From Comamonadaceae bacterium (GTDB lineage Bacteria > Pseudomonadota > Gammaproteobacteria > Burkholderiales > Burkholderiaceae_C): DNA of 63,433 nucleotides. The stretch is taken from the NCBI GenBank assembly GCA_947442105.1, contig CANEVH010000020.1, forward strand, positions 1 through 63,433. The letters are read 5' to 3'. The notes under the pieces were generated by a model that searched no databases, was not told the DNA's origin, and saw nothing but the letters and a program-made list of their open reading frames with translations. Position 1 is the stretch's first letter. Every line of letters starts with the position of its first letter. A program made the translations under genes and the position numbers. Shown here one piece after another: positions 8,250 to 18,557 of the stretch.

Positions 8250-10151
8250 TTAAACGCCCTGGGCGACCATATCCTTTATTTGTTGCAATGCGCTCGGGTC
8301 TTCCATGGTGGTCAGATCGCCAGGGTCCCGCCCCTCGCACACTGCCTGAATAGCGCGGCGCAACAGCTTGCCGCTGCGGGTTTTGGGCAATACCGTCACA
8401 AAACGCACCCGTGCTGGGCGGCCAATCGCGCCAATGGAGTGGTCCACCAGTTTCATGATTTCTGCCTCCAGCTTGGCGCGCGCGGCGTCGTCGGGCAGGC
8501 TGTTGGCGTCTTTGACAATAGCAAAGGCCATGGCGACCTGGCCCTTTAAATTGTCGGCCACGCCCACCACCGCCACTTCCGAGATATTGGGGTGGCCAGA
8601 GATGCTCTCCTCAATCTCGCGGGTGCCCAGGCGGTGGCCGGCCACGTTAATCACGTCGTCGGTGCGGCCCAGGATGAAGTAGTAGCCGTCTTGGTCACGC
8701 GTTGCCCAGTCAAAGGTGTTGTAGACCAGCTTGCCGGGAATACTCTTCCAATAGGTGTTCACAAAGCGCGCGTCGTCTTGCCACACGGTTTGCATGCAGC
8801 CCGGTGGCAAGGGGCCTTCAATGGTGAGCACGCCTTTTTGGTCGGCGCCCATCAGCTCGTCACCGGTGTTCTCGTCGATCAGCTTGACGTTGTAGCCGTA
8901 CATGGCCACGCCCGGGCTGCCAAACTTGCTGGGCGCTTTTTCCACGCCGTTGGCAATGGTCAGAATGGGCCAGCCGCTCTCGGTCTGCCAATAGTTGTCG
9001 ATGATGGCTTTGCCCAAACCAGTGCTAATCCACTGCGCGGTGGGCTCGTCCAGCGGCTCACCGGCCAAAAACAGGGCGCGCAGGCTGCTGAGGTCGTATT
9101 TGGTAAGCAACTCGGGGGCTTGCTTTTTGAGCACCCGAATGGCCGTGGGCGCGCTAAACATCACGGTGACCTTGTACTTTTCAACCAAGCTCCACCAGAT
9201 GCCGCCGTCTGGGCGAATGGGCAAGCCTTCGTAAAGAATGGTCGCCATGCCGGCAATCAGCGGGCCGTAGACGATGTAGCTGTGGCCCACGACCCAGCCA
9301 ATGTCGCTGGTGCAAAAGTAGGTTTCGCCGGGCTTGCCGCAAAAAATGGTTTCCATGCTGGCGGCCAGCGCCACGGTGTAGCCGCCGGTGTCGCGCTGCA
9401 CGCCTTTTGGCTTGCCCGTGGTGCCGCTGGTGTAGAGGGTGTAGCTGGGGTGGGTGGATTCCACCCATTCGCAGGGCACGACCGCATTGCGGTGCTGCTG
9501 GCGCAAATCGGCCCACAGATGGTCGCGCCCGGCCACCAGGTTCATGGCGGCGAGTTGGCGGTCCACCATCAGCACGGCTGCCGGTTTGTGGGTGGAGGTG
9601 GCAATTGCCTCGTCTAGCAAGGGCTTGTACTCCACCACCTTGCCGCCGCGCGAACCCGCCTCTGCGCTCACGATCACCGTGGGCGAGGCGTCTTCAATGC
9701 GCGTGGCCAGCGAGCCAGCGGCAAAACCGCCAAACACCACCGAATGGATGGCGCCTATGCGCGCGCAGGCCAGCATGGCAAGCACCGCCTCGGCAACCAT
9801 GGGCATGTAAATCAGCACGCGGTCGCCTTTTTTGACGCCCAGGCCCAAAAGCGCTGCCGCCATGCACTGCACCTCACCGTGCAACTCGGCAAAGGTGTAG
9901 GCGCGCTCGGTGTTGGTCTCTGTAGATACGGCGATCAGCGCGTTTTGGTTCGCGCGGTCCCGGAGGTGGCGGTCCACCGCGTTGTGGCACAGATTGGTAG
10001 TGCCGCCCACAAACCAGCGCGCAAACGGCGGATTGCTGTAGTCGCAAATCTGGGTGGGCGGCGTGTGCCACTCAATGCGCTGGGCTTGTTCGGCCCAAAA
10101 ACCATCCCGGTCTTGGATGGAACGGCGGTGAAATTCGGCGTAAGCGGTCAT
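8250..10151 (-). CDS. prpE: Propionyl-CoA synthetase (propionate-CoA ligase)
   Basis: A 633-residue acyl-adenylate-forming enzyme that activates propionate, and probably acetate, to the CoA thioester. It starts with an ACAS N-terminal cap (YAEFHRRSIQDRDGFWAEQA) and has the AMP-binding motif YTSGTTGKPKGVQRD, the ATP-site motif around DNYWQTESGWPI and the hinge region GRTDDVINVAGHRLGTREIEE. The C-terminal lysine motif PKTRSGKLLRR is the site acetylated in this family. The length and the GVQRD variant fit PrpE better than Acs (about 650 residues). It is upstream of sucA on the same strand, 176 bases apart, so probably a separate unit. No prp operon is in view. Confidence 0.9.
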   Translation of the reverse strand: MTAYAEFHRRSIQDRDGFWAEQAQRIEWHTPPTQICDYSNPPFARWFVGGTTNLCHNAVDRHLRDRANQNALIAVSTETNTERAYTFAELHGEVQCMAAALLGLGVKKGDRVLIYMPMVAEAVLAMLACARIGAIHSVVFGGFAAGSLATRIEDASPTVIVSAEAGSRGGKVVEYKPLLDEAIATSTHKPAAVLMVDRQLAAMNLVAGRDHLWADLRQQHRNAVVPCEWVESTHPSYTLYTSGTTGKPKGVQRDTGGYTVALAASMETIFCGKPGETYFCTSDIGWVVGHSYIVYGPLIAGMATILYEGLPIRPDGGIWWSLVEKYKVTVMFSAPTAIRVLKKQAPELLTKYDLSSLRALFLAGEPLDEPTAQWISTGLGKAIIDNYWQTESGWPILTIANGVEKAPSKFGSPGVAMYGYNVKLIDENTGDELMGADQKGVLTIEGPLPPGCMQTVWQDDARFVNTYWKSIPGKLVYNTFDWATRDQDGYYFILGRTDDVINVAGHRLGTREIEESISGHPNISEVAVVGVADNLKGQVAMAFAIVKDANSLPDDAARAKLEAEIMKLVDHSIGAIGRPARVRFVTVLPKTRSGKLLRRAIQAVCEGRDPGDLTTMEDPSALQQIKDMVAQGV

Positions 10152-10266
10152 ATTGTTGTCTCCAAGCGGATCCTGAAATCAGTTCAAAACTGAATTCATA
10201 ATTATGGACACCCAACTTGCAAGAGCCTGACTTCCCCAGCCATGCGCCCGGTGAACCGCTAAAGCG

Positions 10267-10890
10267 CTACTTGACCAGTGCCTGCACGTCCTTGAAAGCC
10301 GCGTGCTCTGCGCTGCGCAGCCACTCAAACGCCACCATCTCAGTGGTCACCAATTCCGCCCCGGCACCTGCTAGCCGGTCGAAAGCCGCATCGCGGTTGC
10401 GCTCGGTGCGCGAACTGCAAGCGTCCGTCACCACCCAGACCTCGAACTCGTCTTCCAGCAAGTCCAGCGCAGTTTGCAGCAGGCAGATATGCGCCTCACA
10501 GCCCGCCAACACGATGCTGGCGCGCGCATCGGCGTCCGCAGACGCTTTTTGCAAGTGCTTGGGCAGGCTGCGCGCATTGCCTTGCACCGGTTTGGGTGGA
10601 GGACGCAACCAGTCGCCCAGGCCTTCTTCCACCGCGCTGAACTGCATTTTTGCCAGCGTTCGCGCAGCGGCACCCGGTTGCGCACGAAGCGCCGCTTGAA
10701 TCTCAGGCAGGGTCGCGCCCAGTTTGGATGGCGCTTGTTCTGTCAGCACCACCGGCACCGCCATGAGCGCCGCCAAGCGTGCCAAGCGCACGGCGTTGGC
10801 AATCACCCCCGGCGCGTCCAGCATGGCGGGCATGAGTTTGATTTGGTAATCCACCAGCACCAGCTGGCTGTCATCGGCGTCTAGAAGCAT
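10267..10890 (-). CDS. Isochorismatase-fold cysteine hydrolase (YcaC-like)
   Basis: A 207-residue cysteine hydrolase. The catalytic triad is visible as Asp14 (VLVDYQIKLMP), Lys81 (TLAKMQFSA) and Cys131 (VLAGCEAHICLLQTALDL), with a cis-peptide-like VPVVLTEQ segment between. The open frame extends to 10944, but the ATG at 10888-10890 gives the conserved start MLLDADDSQLVLVD. The family includes nicotinamidases, isochorismatases and carbamoyl hydrolases; the ALDLLEDEFEVWVVTDACSSR stretch fits the YcaC subgroup of unknown substrate. It stands alone, 115 bases downstream of the prpE promoter region. Confidence 0.83.
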   Translation of the reverse strand: MLLDADDSQLVLVDYQIKLMPAMLDAPGVIANAVRLARLAALMAVPVVLTEQAPSKLGATLPEIQAALRAQPGAAARTLAKMQFSAVEEGLGDWLRPPPKPVQGNARSLPKHLQKASADADARASIVLAGCEAHICLLQTALDLLEDEFEVWVVTDACSSRTERNRDAAFDRLAGAGAELVTTEMVAFEWLRSAEHAAFKDVQALVK

Positions 10891-11076
10891 GTGTGTGTTT
10901 TTTCGGTTGAACGGAGCGTTAGAAATGGCGGCAAGCATAACCATTGCCCAGGCGCAAAGCTGCTAGCCCAGGCCATGGCTGAAAAAGCCTGCTGAGCGCT
11001 ACCCAGTGCAAGCGGGCTGGTAGCAAATTTATCAACCATATCAATCACTTAGCGCGCATAGCAAAAGCAAACTCGC

Positions 11077-11105
11077 TTGACACCCCGCACCCGGTCGAAT
11101 AAGCT
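11077..11105 (+). promoter_or_regulatory. Putative sigma70 promoter abutting an NlpC/P60 gene
   Basis: A perfect -35 box TTGACA at 11077-11082 is followed after 17 bases by TAAGCT at 11100-11105. The ATG of the NlpC/P60 gene begins at 11112, where transcription from this promoter would be expected to start, and no Shine-Dalgarno precedes it. This suggests a very short leader or a leaderless mRNA. Confidence 0.45.
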
Positions 11106-11111
11106 CCGCCC

Positions 11112-11663
11112 ATGCGCCTCTACCCCGTCCTTCTTCTTTTTCTTGCCCTGAGCGGCCAGACGGCCCTGGCCCAAACCACTCCTCCCAACGACGAACTCGC
11201 AAACCTTTTGGTCGAAAAAGGTTTGCTCACGCGCATTGGCGAGGTGGGAGGCAAGGTCAGCGCACAAGCTTCGGACCTGGTCGTCAGCGCAATGGGTTTC
11301 TTGGGCGTGCCGTACCGGCGCGGCGGCAACTCGGCAGAAACCGGCTTTGACTGCAGCGGTTTCGTCAAAGCCATGTACGAGCAAACCGTTGGCCTGGTAC
11401 TGCCACGCAATGCCGCCCAGCAAGCCGCAGCCACACAAGCCATAGACCGCGCCGAGCTGCGCCCCGGCGACCTGGTTTTTTTCAACACCATGCGCCGCGC
11501 CTTTAGCCACGTGGGCATTTATGTGGGCAACGGCAAATTCATCCACTCCCCCAAGCCCGGCGCAGAAGTGCGGGTCGACGACATGGGCGGCTCCTACTGG
11601 GTCAAGCGCTTTGACGGTGCACGGCGCGTTGACACCGAGGCCAACAGCCCCAAGCTGCGCTGA
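11112..11663 (+). CDS. NlpC/P60 family cell-wall hydrolase
   Basis: A 183-residue secreted peptidase of the C40 family, expected to cleave peptidoglycan stem peptides in the periplasm. A signal peptide is clear (residues 1-21, hydrophobic VLLLFLALSGQTALAQ). The catalytic residues are Cys81 (GFDCSGFV), His133 (FSHVGIYVGN) and His145 (KFIHSPKPG), in the order and spacing of the family. An amphipathic stretch at 30-60 precedes the domain. There is no SH3 or LysM anchor. The gene faces clpB convergently, with 28 bases between the stops. Confidence 0.9.
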   Translation: MRLYPVLLLFLALSGQTALAQTTPPNDELANLLVEKGLLTRIGEVGGKVSAQASDLVVSAMGFLGVPYRRGGNSAETGFDCSGFVKAMYEQTVGLVLPRNAAQQAAATQAIDRAELRPGDLVFFNTMRRAFSHVGIYVGNGKFIHSPKPGAEVRVDDMGGSYWVKRFDGARRVDTEANSPKLR

Positions 11664-11691
11664 GCCGCGCGCGGCCCTCGCGGGCCAATCC

Positions 11692-14298
11692 CTATTTCGC
11701 CTTGGTAAACGAAAACTGGCCCGGCGCGCGAATCGGGTCCACGTCCACCACAATCACATCCTTGGGCACAAACTGCCCCTCCAGCAACAGCTTGGACAGC
11801 GGATTTTCCAGCCGCTGCTGAATCGCCCGCTTCAAAGGGCGCGCGCCATACACCGGGTCGAACCCGACTTTGGCCAGCTCAGCCACCGCAGCGTCTGACA
11901 CTTGCAGCGTGTAGTCCATGTGCTCCAGGCGCTTGGAGAGCGTTTGCAGCTGAATCTTGGCAATGCTGGCAATGTGGCTCGCGTCCAAGGCGTGGAACAC
12001 CACCGTCTCGTCAATGCGGTTCAAAAACTCGGGCCGGAAGTGGTTTTTCAGCTCACCGGTCACCGCGTCCTTGATGTCTTCGCTGTCCTGGCCCACCATG
12101 CTTTGAATCATGTGCGAGCCAATATTGCTGGTCATCACAATCACCGTGTTTTTAAAGTCCACGGTACGTCCCTGGCCGTCGGTCAGGCGCCCGTCGTCCA
12201 GCACTTGCAGCAGCACGTTAAACACATCGGGGTGGGCCTTTTCCACCTCGTCGAGCAGCAGCACGCTATAGGGTTTGCGCCGCACCGCCTCGGTCAGGTA
12301 GCCGCCCTCCTCGTAACCCACATAGCCCGGGGGCGCGCCAATAAGCCGCGCCACCGAATGCTTTTCCATGAATTCGCTCATGTCGATGCGGATCAAATGG
12401 TCTTCGCTGTCAAACAAAAAGCCGGCCAGCGCCTTGCACAACTCAGTCTTACCCACGCCGGTGGGGCCTAAGAACAAGAAAGAACCGGTCGGGCGGTTCG
12501 GGTCGGAGAGGCCGGAGCGCGAACGGCGAATCGCGTTGGACACTGCGGCAATCGCCTCGTCCTGGCCCACCACGCGGTCGTGCAAGCGGCCTTCCATCAG
12601 CAGCAGCTTTTCGCGGTCGCCTTGCATCAGCTTGGCAATCGGAATGCCTGTGGCGCGGGCCACCACTTCGGCAATCTCTTCCGCGCCCACCTGGGTGCGC
12701 AGCAGTTGCGGCGCCACGCCCTCCCCGCCTTTGGCGCGACCGGCTTCGGTGTCTTGGGCGTCTTTCAGGCGCTTTTCCAGCTCGGGCAGCTTGCCGTATT
12801 GCAATTCGGCCACCTTGGCCAGGTCGCCTTTGCGGGTGAGGGTTTCGATTTGCTGGCGCAAAGAATCAATCTCTAGGCGCACTTGCGCGCTGCCCTGGGC
12901 GGTGGCTTTTTCGGCCTTCCAGATTTCGTCCAGGTCGGCAATCTCTTTTTGCAAGCTGGTAATCTCTTCGTTGATGAGCGAAAAGCGCTTGATGGAGGCC
13001 TCGTCCTTCTCTTTTTTGACCGCTTCGCGCTCAATTTGCAGCTGAATCAGTCGGCGGTCCAGCTTGTCCATCACCTCGGGCTTGGAGTCCAGCTCGATCT
13101 TGATCTTGGCTGCCGCCTCGTCAATCAAGTCAATGGCCTTGTCCGGCAAAAACCGGTCGGTGATGTAGCGGTGGCTCAGTTCAGCCGCAGCCACGATGGC
13201 CGGGTCGGTGATATTGACGCCGTGGTGCACCTGGTAGCGCTCTTTGAGGCCGCGCAAAATCGCCACCGTCGCTTCCACCGTGGGCTCTCCGACCAGTATT
13301 TTCTGAAACCGGCGCTCAAGGGCCGCGTCTTTTTCGATGTACTTGCGGTATTCGTCCAAGGTGGTGGCGCCCACGCAATGCAGCTCGCCGCGCGCAAGCG
13401 CAGGTTTGAGCATATTGCCGGCATCCATGGCGCCTTCGGCCTTGCCCGCGCCTACCATGGTGTGCAGCTCGTCAATGAACACAATGGTTTGGCCTTCGTC
13501 CTTGGCCAGGTCTTTGAGCACGTTCTTCAGCCGCTCTTCAAATTCACCCCGGAACTTGGCACCGGCCAGCAGCGAGGCCATGTCCAAAGACAGCACCCGC
13601 TTGCCTTTGAGCGAATCAGGCACCTCGCCCGCCACAATGCGCTGCGCCAGGCCTTCCACAATCGCCGTCTTGCCCACGCCGGGCTCGCCAATGAGCACCG
13701 GGTTGTTCTTGGTGCGGCGTTGCAGCACCTGGATGGCGCGGCGAATCTCGTCGTCGCGGCCAATCACCGGGTCAAGCTTGCCTGCGCGGGCGCGCTCCGT
13801 CAGGTCCACGCAGTATTTTTTCAGCGACTCGCGCTGGTCCTCGGCGTCGGCGCTGTCCACGTTTTGGCCGCCGCGCACGGCCAACACGGCGACGTCCAGG
13901 CTCTTGCGGGTCAAGCCCAGGGCCTGCACCTGCTTGGCAAAGTCAGACTTGGCCTCGCTCAAAGCCAGCATGAACAGCTCGCTGGCGACGAACTGATCGC
14001 CCCGCTTCATGGCCTCTTTTTCTGAGGCCTGCAGCAGGCTGACCATGTCACGGCCCACCTGCACTTGGTCCTGGCCCTGCACTTCGGGCAGTTTTTTCAT
14101 GGCGGCGTCGGCTGCGGCCAGCAAGGCCTGCACGTTGACGCCCGCACGCTGCAGCAAGGCCTTGGGGCCGTCCTCCTGGCGCAACATGGCGGCCACCACG
14201 TGGGCCGGTTCGATATAGGCGTGGTCTTGGGCCAAGGCAGAACTTTGGGCGTCCGCCAGGGCTTCTTGAAATTTGGTAGTGAGTTTGTCAATGCGCAT
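11692..14298 (-). CDS. clpB: ATP-dependent disaggregase ClpB
   Basis: An 868-residue HSP100 chaperone that works with DnaK to rescue aggregated protein. The order is N-domain (1-145), first AAA+ domain with Walker [16 protein letters not shown] and Walker [14 protein letters not shown], the coiled-coil M-domain (about 400-520, [18 protein letters not shown] and following), then the second AAA+ domain with [15 protein letters not shown] and [14 protein letters not shown]. There is no ClpP-binding IGF loop, as expected for ClpB. The frame is open to 14379, but the ATG at 14296-14298 ([14 protein letters not shown]) with GGAGA just upstream is the family start. Confidence 0.97.
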   Translation of the reverse strand: MRIDKLTTKFQEALADAQSSALAQDHAYIEPAHVVAAMLRQEDGPKALLQRAGVNVQALLAAADAAMKKLPEVQGQDQVQVGRDMVSLLQASEKEAMKRGDQFVASELFMLALSEAKSDFAKQVQALGLTRKSLDVAVLAVRGGQNVDSADAEDQRESLKKYCVDLTERARAGKLDPVIGRDDEIRRAIQVLQRRTKNNPVLIGEPGVGKTAIVEGLAQRIVAGEVPDSLKGKRVLSLDMASLLAGAKFRGEFEERLKNVLKDLAKDEGQTIVFIDELHTMVGAGKAEGAMDAGNMLKPALARGELHCVGATTLDEYRKYIEKDAALERRFQKILVGEPTVEATVAILRGLKERYQVHHGVNITDPAIVAAAELSHRYITDRFLPDKAIDLIDEAAAKIKIELDSKPEVMDKLDRRLIQLQIEREAVKKEKDEASIKRFSLINEEITSLQKEIADLDEIWKAEKATAQGSAQVRLEIDSLRQQIETLTRKGDLAKVAELQYGKLPELEKRLKDAQDTEAGRAKGGEGVAPQLLRTQVGAEEIAEVVARATGIPIAKLMQGDREKLLLMEGRLHDRVVGQDEAIAAVSNAIRRSRSGLSDPNRPTGSFLFLGPTGVGKTELCKALAGFLFDSEDHLIRIDMSEFMEKHSVARLIGAPPGYVGYEEGGYLTEAVRRKPYSVLLLDEVEKAHPDVFNVLLQVLDDGRLTDGQGRTVDFKNTVIVMTSNIGSHMIQSMVGQDSEDIKDAVTGELKNHFRPEFLNRIDETVVFHALDASHIASIAKIQLQTLSKRLEHMDYTLQVSDAAVAELAKVGFDPVYGARPLKRAIQQRLENPLSKLLLEGQFVPKDVIVVDVDPIRAPGQFSFTKAK

Positions 14299-14383
14299 AG
14301 GTTTCTCCGTTGGGTCCCAGCTTGGGTGCCTTGGCTGATTTTCAAGCGCGTGCCCCGCTGGGCCCTTGTCTAAAATCAAGCTT

Positions 14384-14962
14384 ATGAATATTCACCAGCT
14401 CAGTGTGCTGTTTGACGAGCGGCAAGACCGCCTGCTTATGCGGGTCAACACGCAAGAAGGCGAGGAAGTGCGCCTGTGGCTCACCCGGCGCATCGCCCTC
14501 AAGCTGGTGGAGCCGCTGCAATTGACGGTGGCGAAGATGGAGTCACGCAATGCCGCCATTGCGGCTGCTGACGCGCAGACCCAAGCCCTGCTGGTGGACC
14601 TGAAGCAAGAAGACTTTTTGCAAAAAGCAGACCTTAAAACCCCGTTTTCCACCCAGAGCACCACTTTGCCCTTGGGGCCGGAGCCACTATTGGTGACCGA
14701 AATCACGCTCAAGGTACAAGGCCAGGCCGGCGCCCACATTGTGTTCATGGACGCAGGCGACGAGCGCAGCAACAGCCGCAGTTGCACGCTGGACATGCAA
14801 GCGCAACTGGTCCACGGCCTGCTGCATTTGCTGAAAAATGCCATAGAAAACGCCCAATGGACCTTGGCACCGCAAGCAGGCGGCGCAGCGGCTGCTGGCG
14901 CACACAGTGCAGACGACGACGCACCCACCGCACCCCTGCCCAAACGGATTTACACCCACTGA
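14384..14962 (+). CDS. Conserved unknown protein divergent from clpB
   Basis: A 192-residue soluble protein ([20 protein letters not shown]) with no signal peptide or membrane segment. It contains a repeated beta-strand pattern ([17 protein letters not shown], then [13 protein letters not shown] and HIVFMDAG) and a low-complexity Ala/Asp tail (about 165-185) before a basic end. An in-frame ATG at 14366 is possible, but 14384 gives the better fit. I recall similar unannotated proteins beside clpB in Comamonadaceae, but know no function. Its start is only 85 bases from clpB's, so the two share a divergent promoter region, perhaps with heat-shock control. Confidence 0.7.
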   Translation: MNIHQLSVLFDERQDRLLMRVNTQEGEEVRLWLTRRIALKLVEPLQLTVAKMESRNAAIAAADAQTQALLVDLKQEDFLQKADLKTPFSTQSTTLPLGPEPLLVTEITLKVQGQAGAHIVFMDAGDERSNSRSCTLDMQAQLVHGLLHLLKNAIENAQWTLAPQAGGAAAAGAHSADDDAPTAPLPKRIYTH

Positions 14963-15002
14963 TTGACGCCCAGCACGCGGCGTGGCCGCCACGGCGCTGG
15001 CG

Positions 15003-15494
15003 CTAGGCGTTGCGCGACGCAATGCCCCAGCGGGCCAAAGCGGCATCGTCAGACACCCGCGCATCGACCCAGTGCGCGCCCTGCGGGGTTTGCTCTTTCT
15101 TCCAAAACGGCGCCTGGGTTTTCAGGTAGTCCATCAAAAATTCACAGGCCTGAAAGCCAGTCCCCCGGTGCGCGGACGTGACCACCACCAGCACCACCTG
15201 CTCGGTGGGCGCCAGCACGCCAATGCGGTGCACCACCCGCGCGCCCAATATGTCAAAGCGCCGCTGCGCCTCGTCAATCATGGCCTCAATGGACTTTTCG
15301 GTCATGCCGGGGTAGTGCTCCAACTCCAGCGACTGCACGCTGGCGGCGTGGGCCTCACCCGGTGCGTTGCGGTCACGCACCGTGCCTAAAAATGTGCAAA
15401 CTGCGCCTACACGCGGGTCACCGGCCTGCAAGTCTGCAATTTCTTGCGCGATGTCAAAGGCGCCGTGCTGAATGCGAACGCGGGGTGTAGCCAT
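15003..15494 (-). CDS. moaE: Molybdopterin synthase large (catalytic) subunit
   Basis: A 163-residue subunit that inserts two sulfurs from MoaD thiocarboxylate into precursor Z (cPMP) to make molybdopterin. Diagnostic segments are GAVCTFLGTVRDRN, LELEHYPGMTEK, VVVTSAHRGTGFQACEFLMD and the active-site lysine region APFWKKEQTPQGAHWVDAR. The length is slightly above the usual 150. It follows moaD by four bases and moeA, so the three form the end of the hom-thrC-moe-moa run. Confidence 0.95.
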   Translation of the reverse strand: MATPRVRIQHGAFDIAQEIADLQAGDPRVGAVCTFLGTVRDRNAPGEAHAASVQSLELEHYPGMTEKSIEAMIDEAQRRFDILGARVVHRIGVLAPTEQVVLVVVTSAHRGTGFQACEFLMDYLKTQAPFWKKEQTPQGAHWVDARVSDDAALARWGIASRNA

Positions 15495-15498
15495 GGCT

Positions 15499-15750
15499 TT
15501 AACCGCCAGTCACAGGGGGGAAGAAGGCCACTTCGGCGCCCTCGAAAATCTCGGCACTTTCCTCGCACATCAGCTGGTTGAGTGCAATGCGCACCGCCCG
15601 CCCGGCCGCCAGCGGGTGGTTTTCCAGCGCGTCGCGTTGTACCAAGGCAAGGCGCAAGTCGCCCAGGGTTAGCGCGCTGGTTTGCCAGGTTTCGCTGCTG
15701 CGGCCCAGCGCCTCGCGGATGGAGGCGAAGTACTTGATATGAACTTGCAT
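15499..15750 (-). CDS. moaD: Molybdopterin synthase sulfur carrier subunit
   Basis: An 83-residue ubiquitin-like protein with the required C-terminal Gly-Gly (FFPPVTGG), which is adenylated and thiocarboxylated before donating sulfur in the MoaE active site. The N-terminal beta strand reads MQVHIKYFASIREALG, typical of MoaD. The gene lies 11 bases after moeA and four bases before moaE. Confidence 0.95.
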   Translation of the reverse strand: MQVHIKYFASIREALGRSSETWQTSALTLGDLRLALVQRDALENHPLAAGRAVRIALNQLMCEESAEIFEGAEVAFFPPVTGG

Positions 15751-15761
15751 AGGCCTGCCTT

Positions 15762-17006
15762 TTACGCCAGAAGTTCATTGAACGACACAAAACGCACCGC
15801 GTCGCCCGCTGCAATCGTCTGGCCTGCGGGGTTGTCCACAAACCCGTCGCCCCACACCGTGGAACTGAGCACGCCCGAGCTTTGGTTGGGAAACAGGTCC
15901 AGCCCCCCGAGCGCATTGCGCCGCACCCGCAAAAACTCTTGGCGCCGGTCCGCACGCCGCCAGGCGAAGTCGGCACGCAGGGTTTGCGCGGGCATGGCCA
16001 CCTCACTGGCGCCTTGCATGCGCAACAAAAACGGCCGCACCAGCAGCAAAAAAGTCATAAAACTAGACACCGGGTTGCCCGGCAAGCCGATAAAGTGCGC
16101 GCCGCCCACGCGCCCGTGCGCAAAAGGCTTGCCCGGCTTGATGGCAATCTGCCACAAGTCCAGCGAACCCAGCGACTGCACCGCAGGCTTGATGTGGTCC
16201 TCTTCGCCCACCGACACACCGCCGCTGGTCAAAATCACATCGTGCGCCTGCGCTGCGCTGCGCAAAGCCGCCACCGTGGCGTCCAACTGGTCGGGCACGA
16301 TGCCCAGGTCCGTCACCGCGCAGCCCATGCGGCGCAGCAAGCTGGCCAAAAAGAAGCGGTTGGAGTTGTAAATCGCGCCCGGCGCCATGTCCGCAGGCGC
16401 GCACTCACCGGGCATCACCAGCTCGTCGCCGGTGGAAAACAAGGCCACGCGCGGTCGCCGGGCCACTTGCAACTGCGCCATTCCCACGCTGGCTGCCATC
16501 CCCAAGCCCGCAGGGCCCAGACGCTGGCCAGCGCGCAGCACACATTGGCCTGCGGCAACATCCTCGCCCTGGCGCCGAATCCACTGGCCGACCGCAGGCC
16601 TGGCGTTCACCACAATGGCGCGCTGCCCCTGGGCGCCGCTTTCGGTGCAGTCTTCTTGCATCAGCACCGCGTCTGCACCCACCGGAATAGGCGCGCCGGT
16701 AAAGATGCGCGCCACGGTTCCCGCCACCAGCGGCGCGCCACTGGCGCCCGCCGCAATGCGCTGGGACACCGGCAACACCGCACCGGGTGCGCCATCGGCG
16801 GCCCGCAGCGCGTAGCCGTCCATGGAACTGTTGTCCTGCGGCGGCACCCGCAAGGCCGACACCACGTCCTGCGCCAGCACGCGGCCATCGGCGTCAAAGG
16901 TAGAAACTGTCTCCAAAGCCGGCGCGTGGTCCGCCAAGGCGCCGAGCAACTGGCCCAGCGCGTCGTTCAAGGAAATCAGGGGCTTGCGCGGCGACGGTGC
17001 GTTCAT
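15762..17006 (-). CDS. moeA: Molybdopterin molybdenumtransferase
   Basis: A 414-residue enzyme that inserts molybdate into adenylated molybdopterin. Recognisable parts are the MoeA N-terminal region (FDADGRVLAQDVVSALRVPP, then DNSSMDGYALR), the IFTGAPIPVGADAV loop, the MoCF-biosynthesis core with YNSNRFFLASLLRRMG and ILTSGGVSVGEEDHIK, and FIGLPGNPVSSFMTF. A C-terminal domain IV follows. The start ATG at 17004-17006 lies 13 bases after the thrC stop, consistent with one transcript. Confidence 0.95.
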   Translation of the reverse strand: MNAPSPRKPLISLNDALGQLLGALADHAPALETVSTFDADGRVLAQDVVSALRVPPQDNSSMDGYALRAADGAPGAVLPVSQRIAAGASGAPLVAGTVARIFTGAPIPVGADAVLMQEDCTESGAQGQRAIVVNARPAVGQWIRRQGEDVAAGQCVLRAGQRLGPAGLGMAASVGMAQLQVARRPRVALFSTGDELVMPGECAPADMAPGAIYNSNRFFLASLLRRMGCAVTDLGIVPDQLDATVAALRSAAQAHDVILTSGGVSVGEEDHIKPAVQSLGSLDLWQIAIKPGKPFAHGRVGGAHFIGLPGNPVSSFMTFLLLVRPFLLRMQGASEVAMPAQTLRADFAWRRADRRQEFLRVRRNALGGLDLFPNQSSGVLSSTVWGDGFVDNPAGQTIAAGDAVRFVSFNELLA

Positions 17007-17019
17007 ACAGCGGCCCGTA

Positions 17020-18447
17020 TCAAGCGCAGGCCTGGGCGATCAGGTCTTTGATGGCTTGTACATCGGGCGCCATCACGCGCACTTTTTTCGGCAAGACTTC
17101 TATGCCCACAAACTGGGCTGGGCGCTCAGGTTCGCGCCCCAAGGCCTCGACGATGGTGGCGGCAAACTTGATGGGCAAGGCGGTTTCCAACACCAGCATG
17201 GGCACGCCGGCTTGGCGGTGCTCTTGCGCCACCTTCAGCCCGTCGGCGGTATGGGTATCGACCACCACGCCGTATTTTTGCCAGGTGCTGCGGATGGTGT
17301 CCAGGCGGTTTTGGTGCGTGCTCTTGCCGCTGGCAAAGCCGTAGCGGCTGGCCGCCTGTGCAAACGCCGGGTCGGCGCCCAAATCAAAACGGCCCTGGCG
17401 CGGCACCTGGGCGCCAAACAAATCGGCAGTGCGCGCGCCGTCGCGCCCCAGCAGGTCAAACACAAAGCGCTCGAAATTGCTGGCCTTGGAAATGTCCATC
17501 GACGGGCTGGACGTCTCGTGCGTATCGGCCGTGCCGCGCACGCGGTACACGCCCGTGCGGAAAAACTCGTCGAGCACATCGTTTTCATTGGTAGCCACCA
17601 CCAATCGGTCAATCGGCAACCCCATCATGCGCGCCACATGGCCGGCGCAAACGTTGCCGAAGTTGCCGCTGGGGACGGTGAAACTTACACGTTCACTATT
17701 GGCTTGTGTCGCCTGGATATATCCGGCGAAGTAGTAAACCACTTGCGCCATCAAGCGCGCCCAGTTGATGGAATTGACCGTGCCAATCTTGTACTTGCGC
17801 TTGAACTCCAGGTCGCCGGACACGGCCTTGACCAGGTCTTGGCAGTCGTCAAACACGCCGGTGATGGCGATGTTGTAGATGTTGTCGTCCAGCAGGCTGA
17901 ACATTTGCGCTTGCTGAAACGGGCTCATGCGGCCATCCGGGCTGGTCATGAAGACGCGCACGCCTTTTTTGCCGCGCATGGCGTGCTCGGCGGCGCTGCC
18001 GGTGTCGCCGCTGGTGGCGCCAAAGATATTGAGTTCCTCGCCCCGGCGCGCCAACTCGTACTCAAACAAATTGCCCAGCAACTGCATGGCCATGTCTTTG
18101 AAGGCCAGCGTGGGGCCGTTGGACAGGGCCTCAAGGTACAAGCCGTCTTCAAGCTTCTTCAGCGGCACGATGGCTGCTGTGCCAAACACCGCTTCGGTAT
18201 AGGTCTTGCGGCATAGCACGCGCAAGTCGTCAGCCGGAATGTCGTCCACGTACAGCGACAAAATTTCAAACGCCAGGTCTGCGTAGGGCAGGCCACGCCA
18301 GCGCGTCAAAGTGGCAGCGTCCACCTGCGGGTAGGTCTCAGGCAAATACAGCCCGCCGTCGGGCGCCAGGCCTTCAAGCAAAATTTCGCAAAAACGCTTG
18401 CGTTCGGCTGGGGGCGTGTGGGGGGCGCGGGTGGAGATGTAGTGCAT
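17020..18447 (-). CDS. thrC: Threonine synthase
   Basis: A 475-residue PLP enzyme converting O-phosphohomoserine to threonine. The PLP lysine lies in GPTLAFKDMAMQLLGNL, and the phosphate-binding glycine/serine loop is ATSGDTGSAAEHA. The N-terminus MHYISTRAPHTPPAERKRF and the segment EGLAPDGGLYLPETYP are typical of the long class II enzymes of proteobacteria. The frame is open to 18561; the ATG at 18445-18447 is the family start, with an alternative five codons upstream (18462). It is normally found directly after hom; here a two-gene module lies between. Confidence 0.95.
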   Translation of the reverse strand: MHYISTRAPHTPPAERKRFCEILLEGLAPDGGLYLPETYPQVDAATLTRWRGLPYADLAFEILSLYVDDIPADDLRVLCRKTYTEAVFGTAAIVPLKKLEDGLYLEALSNGPTLAFKDMAMQLLGNLFEYELARRGEELNIFGATSGDTGSAAEHAMRGKKGVRVFMTSPDGRMSPFQQAQMFSLLDDNIYNIAITGVFDDCQDLVKAVSGDLEFKRKYKIGTVNSINWARLMAQVVYYFAGYIQATQANSERVSFTVPSGNFGNVCAGHVARMMGLPIDRLVVATNENDVLDEFFRTGVYRVRGTADTHETSSPSMDISKASNFERFVFDLLGRDGARTADLFGAQVPRQGRFDLGADPAFAQAASRYGFASGKSTHQNRLDTIRSTWQKYGVVVDTHTADGLKVAQEHRQAGVPMLVLETALPIKFAATIVEALGREPERPAQFVGIEVLPKKVRVMAPDVQAIKDLIAQACA

Positions 18448-18557
18448 GCTTGAATAGTCCATAGAGCTTGCCAATGCTGAGCAGGGGCAGCGCGCCGGGC
18501 GTGTGGAAGTCGGCCTAGGCGATGGTGAATTGTCGTTGACTTTGCAGCGCCAGCCTC

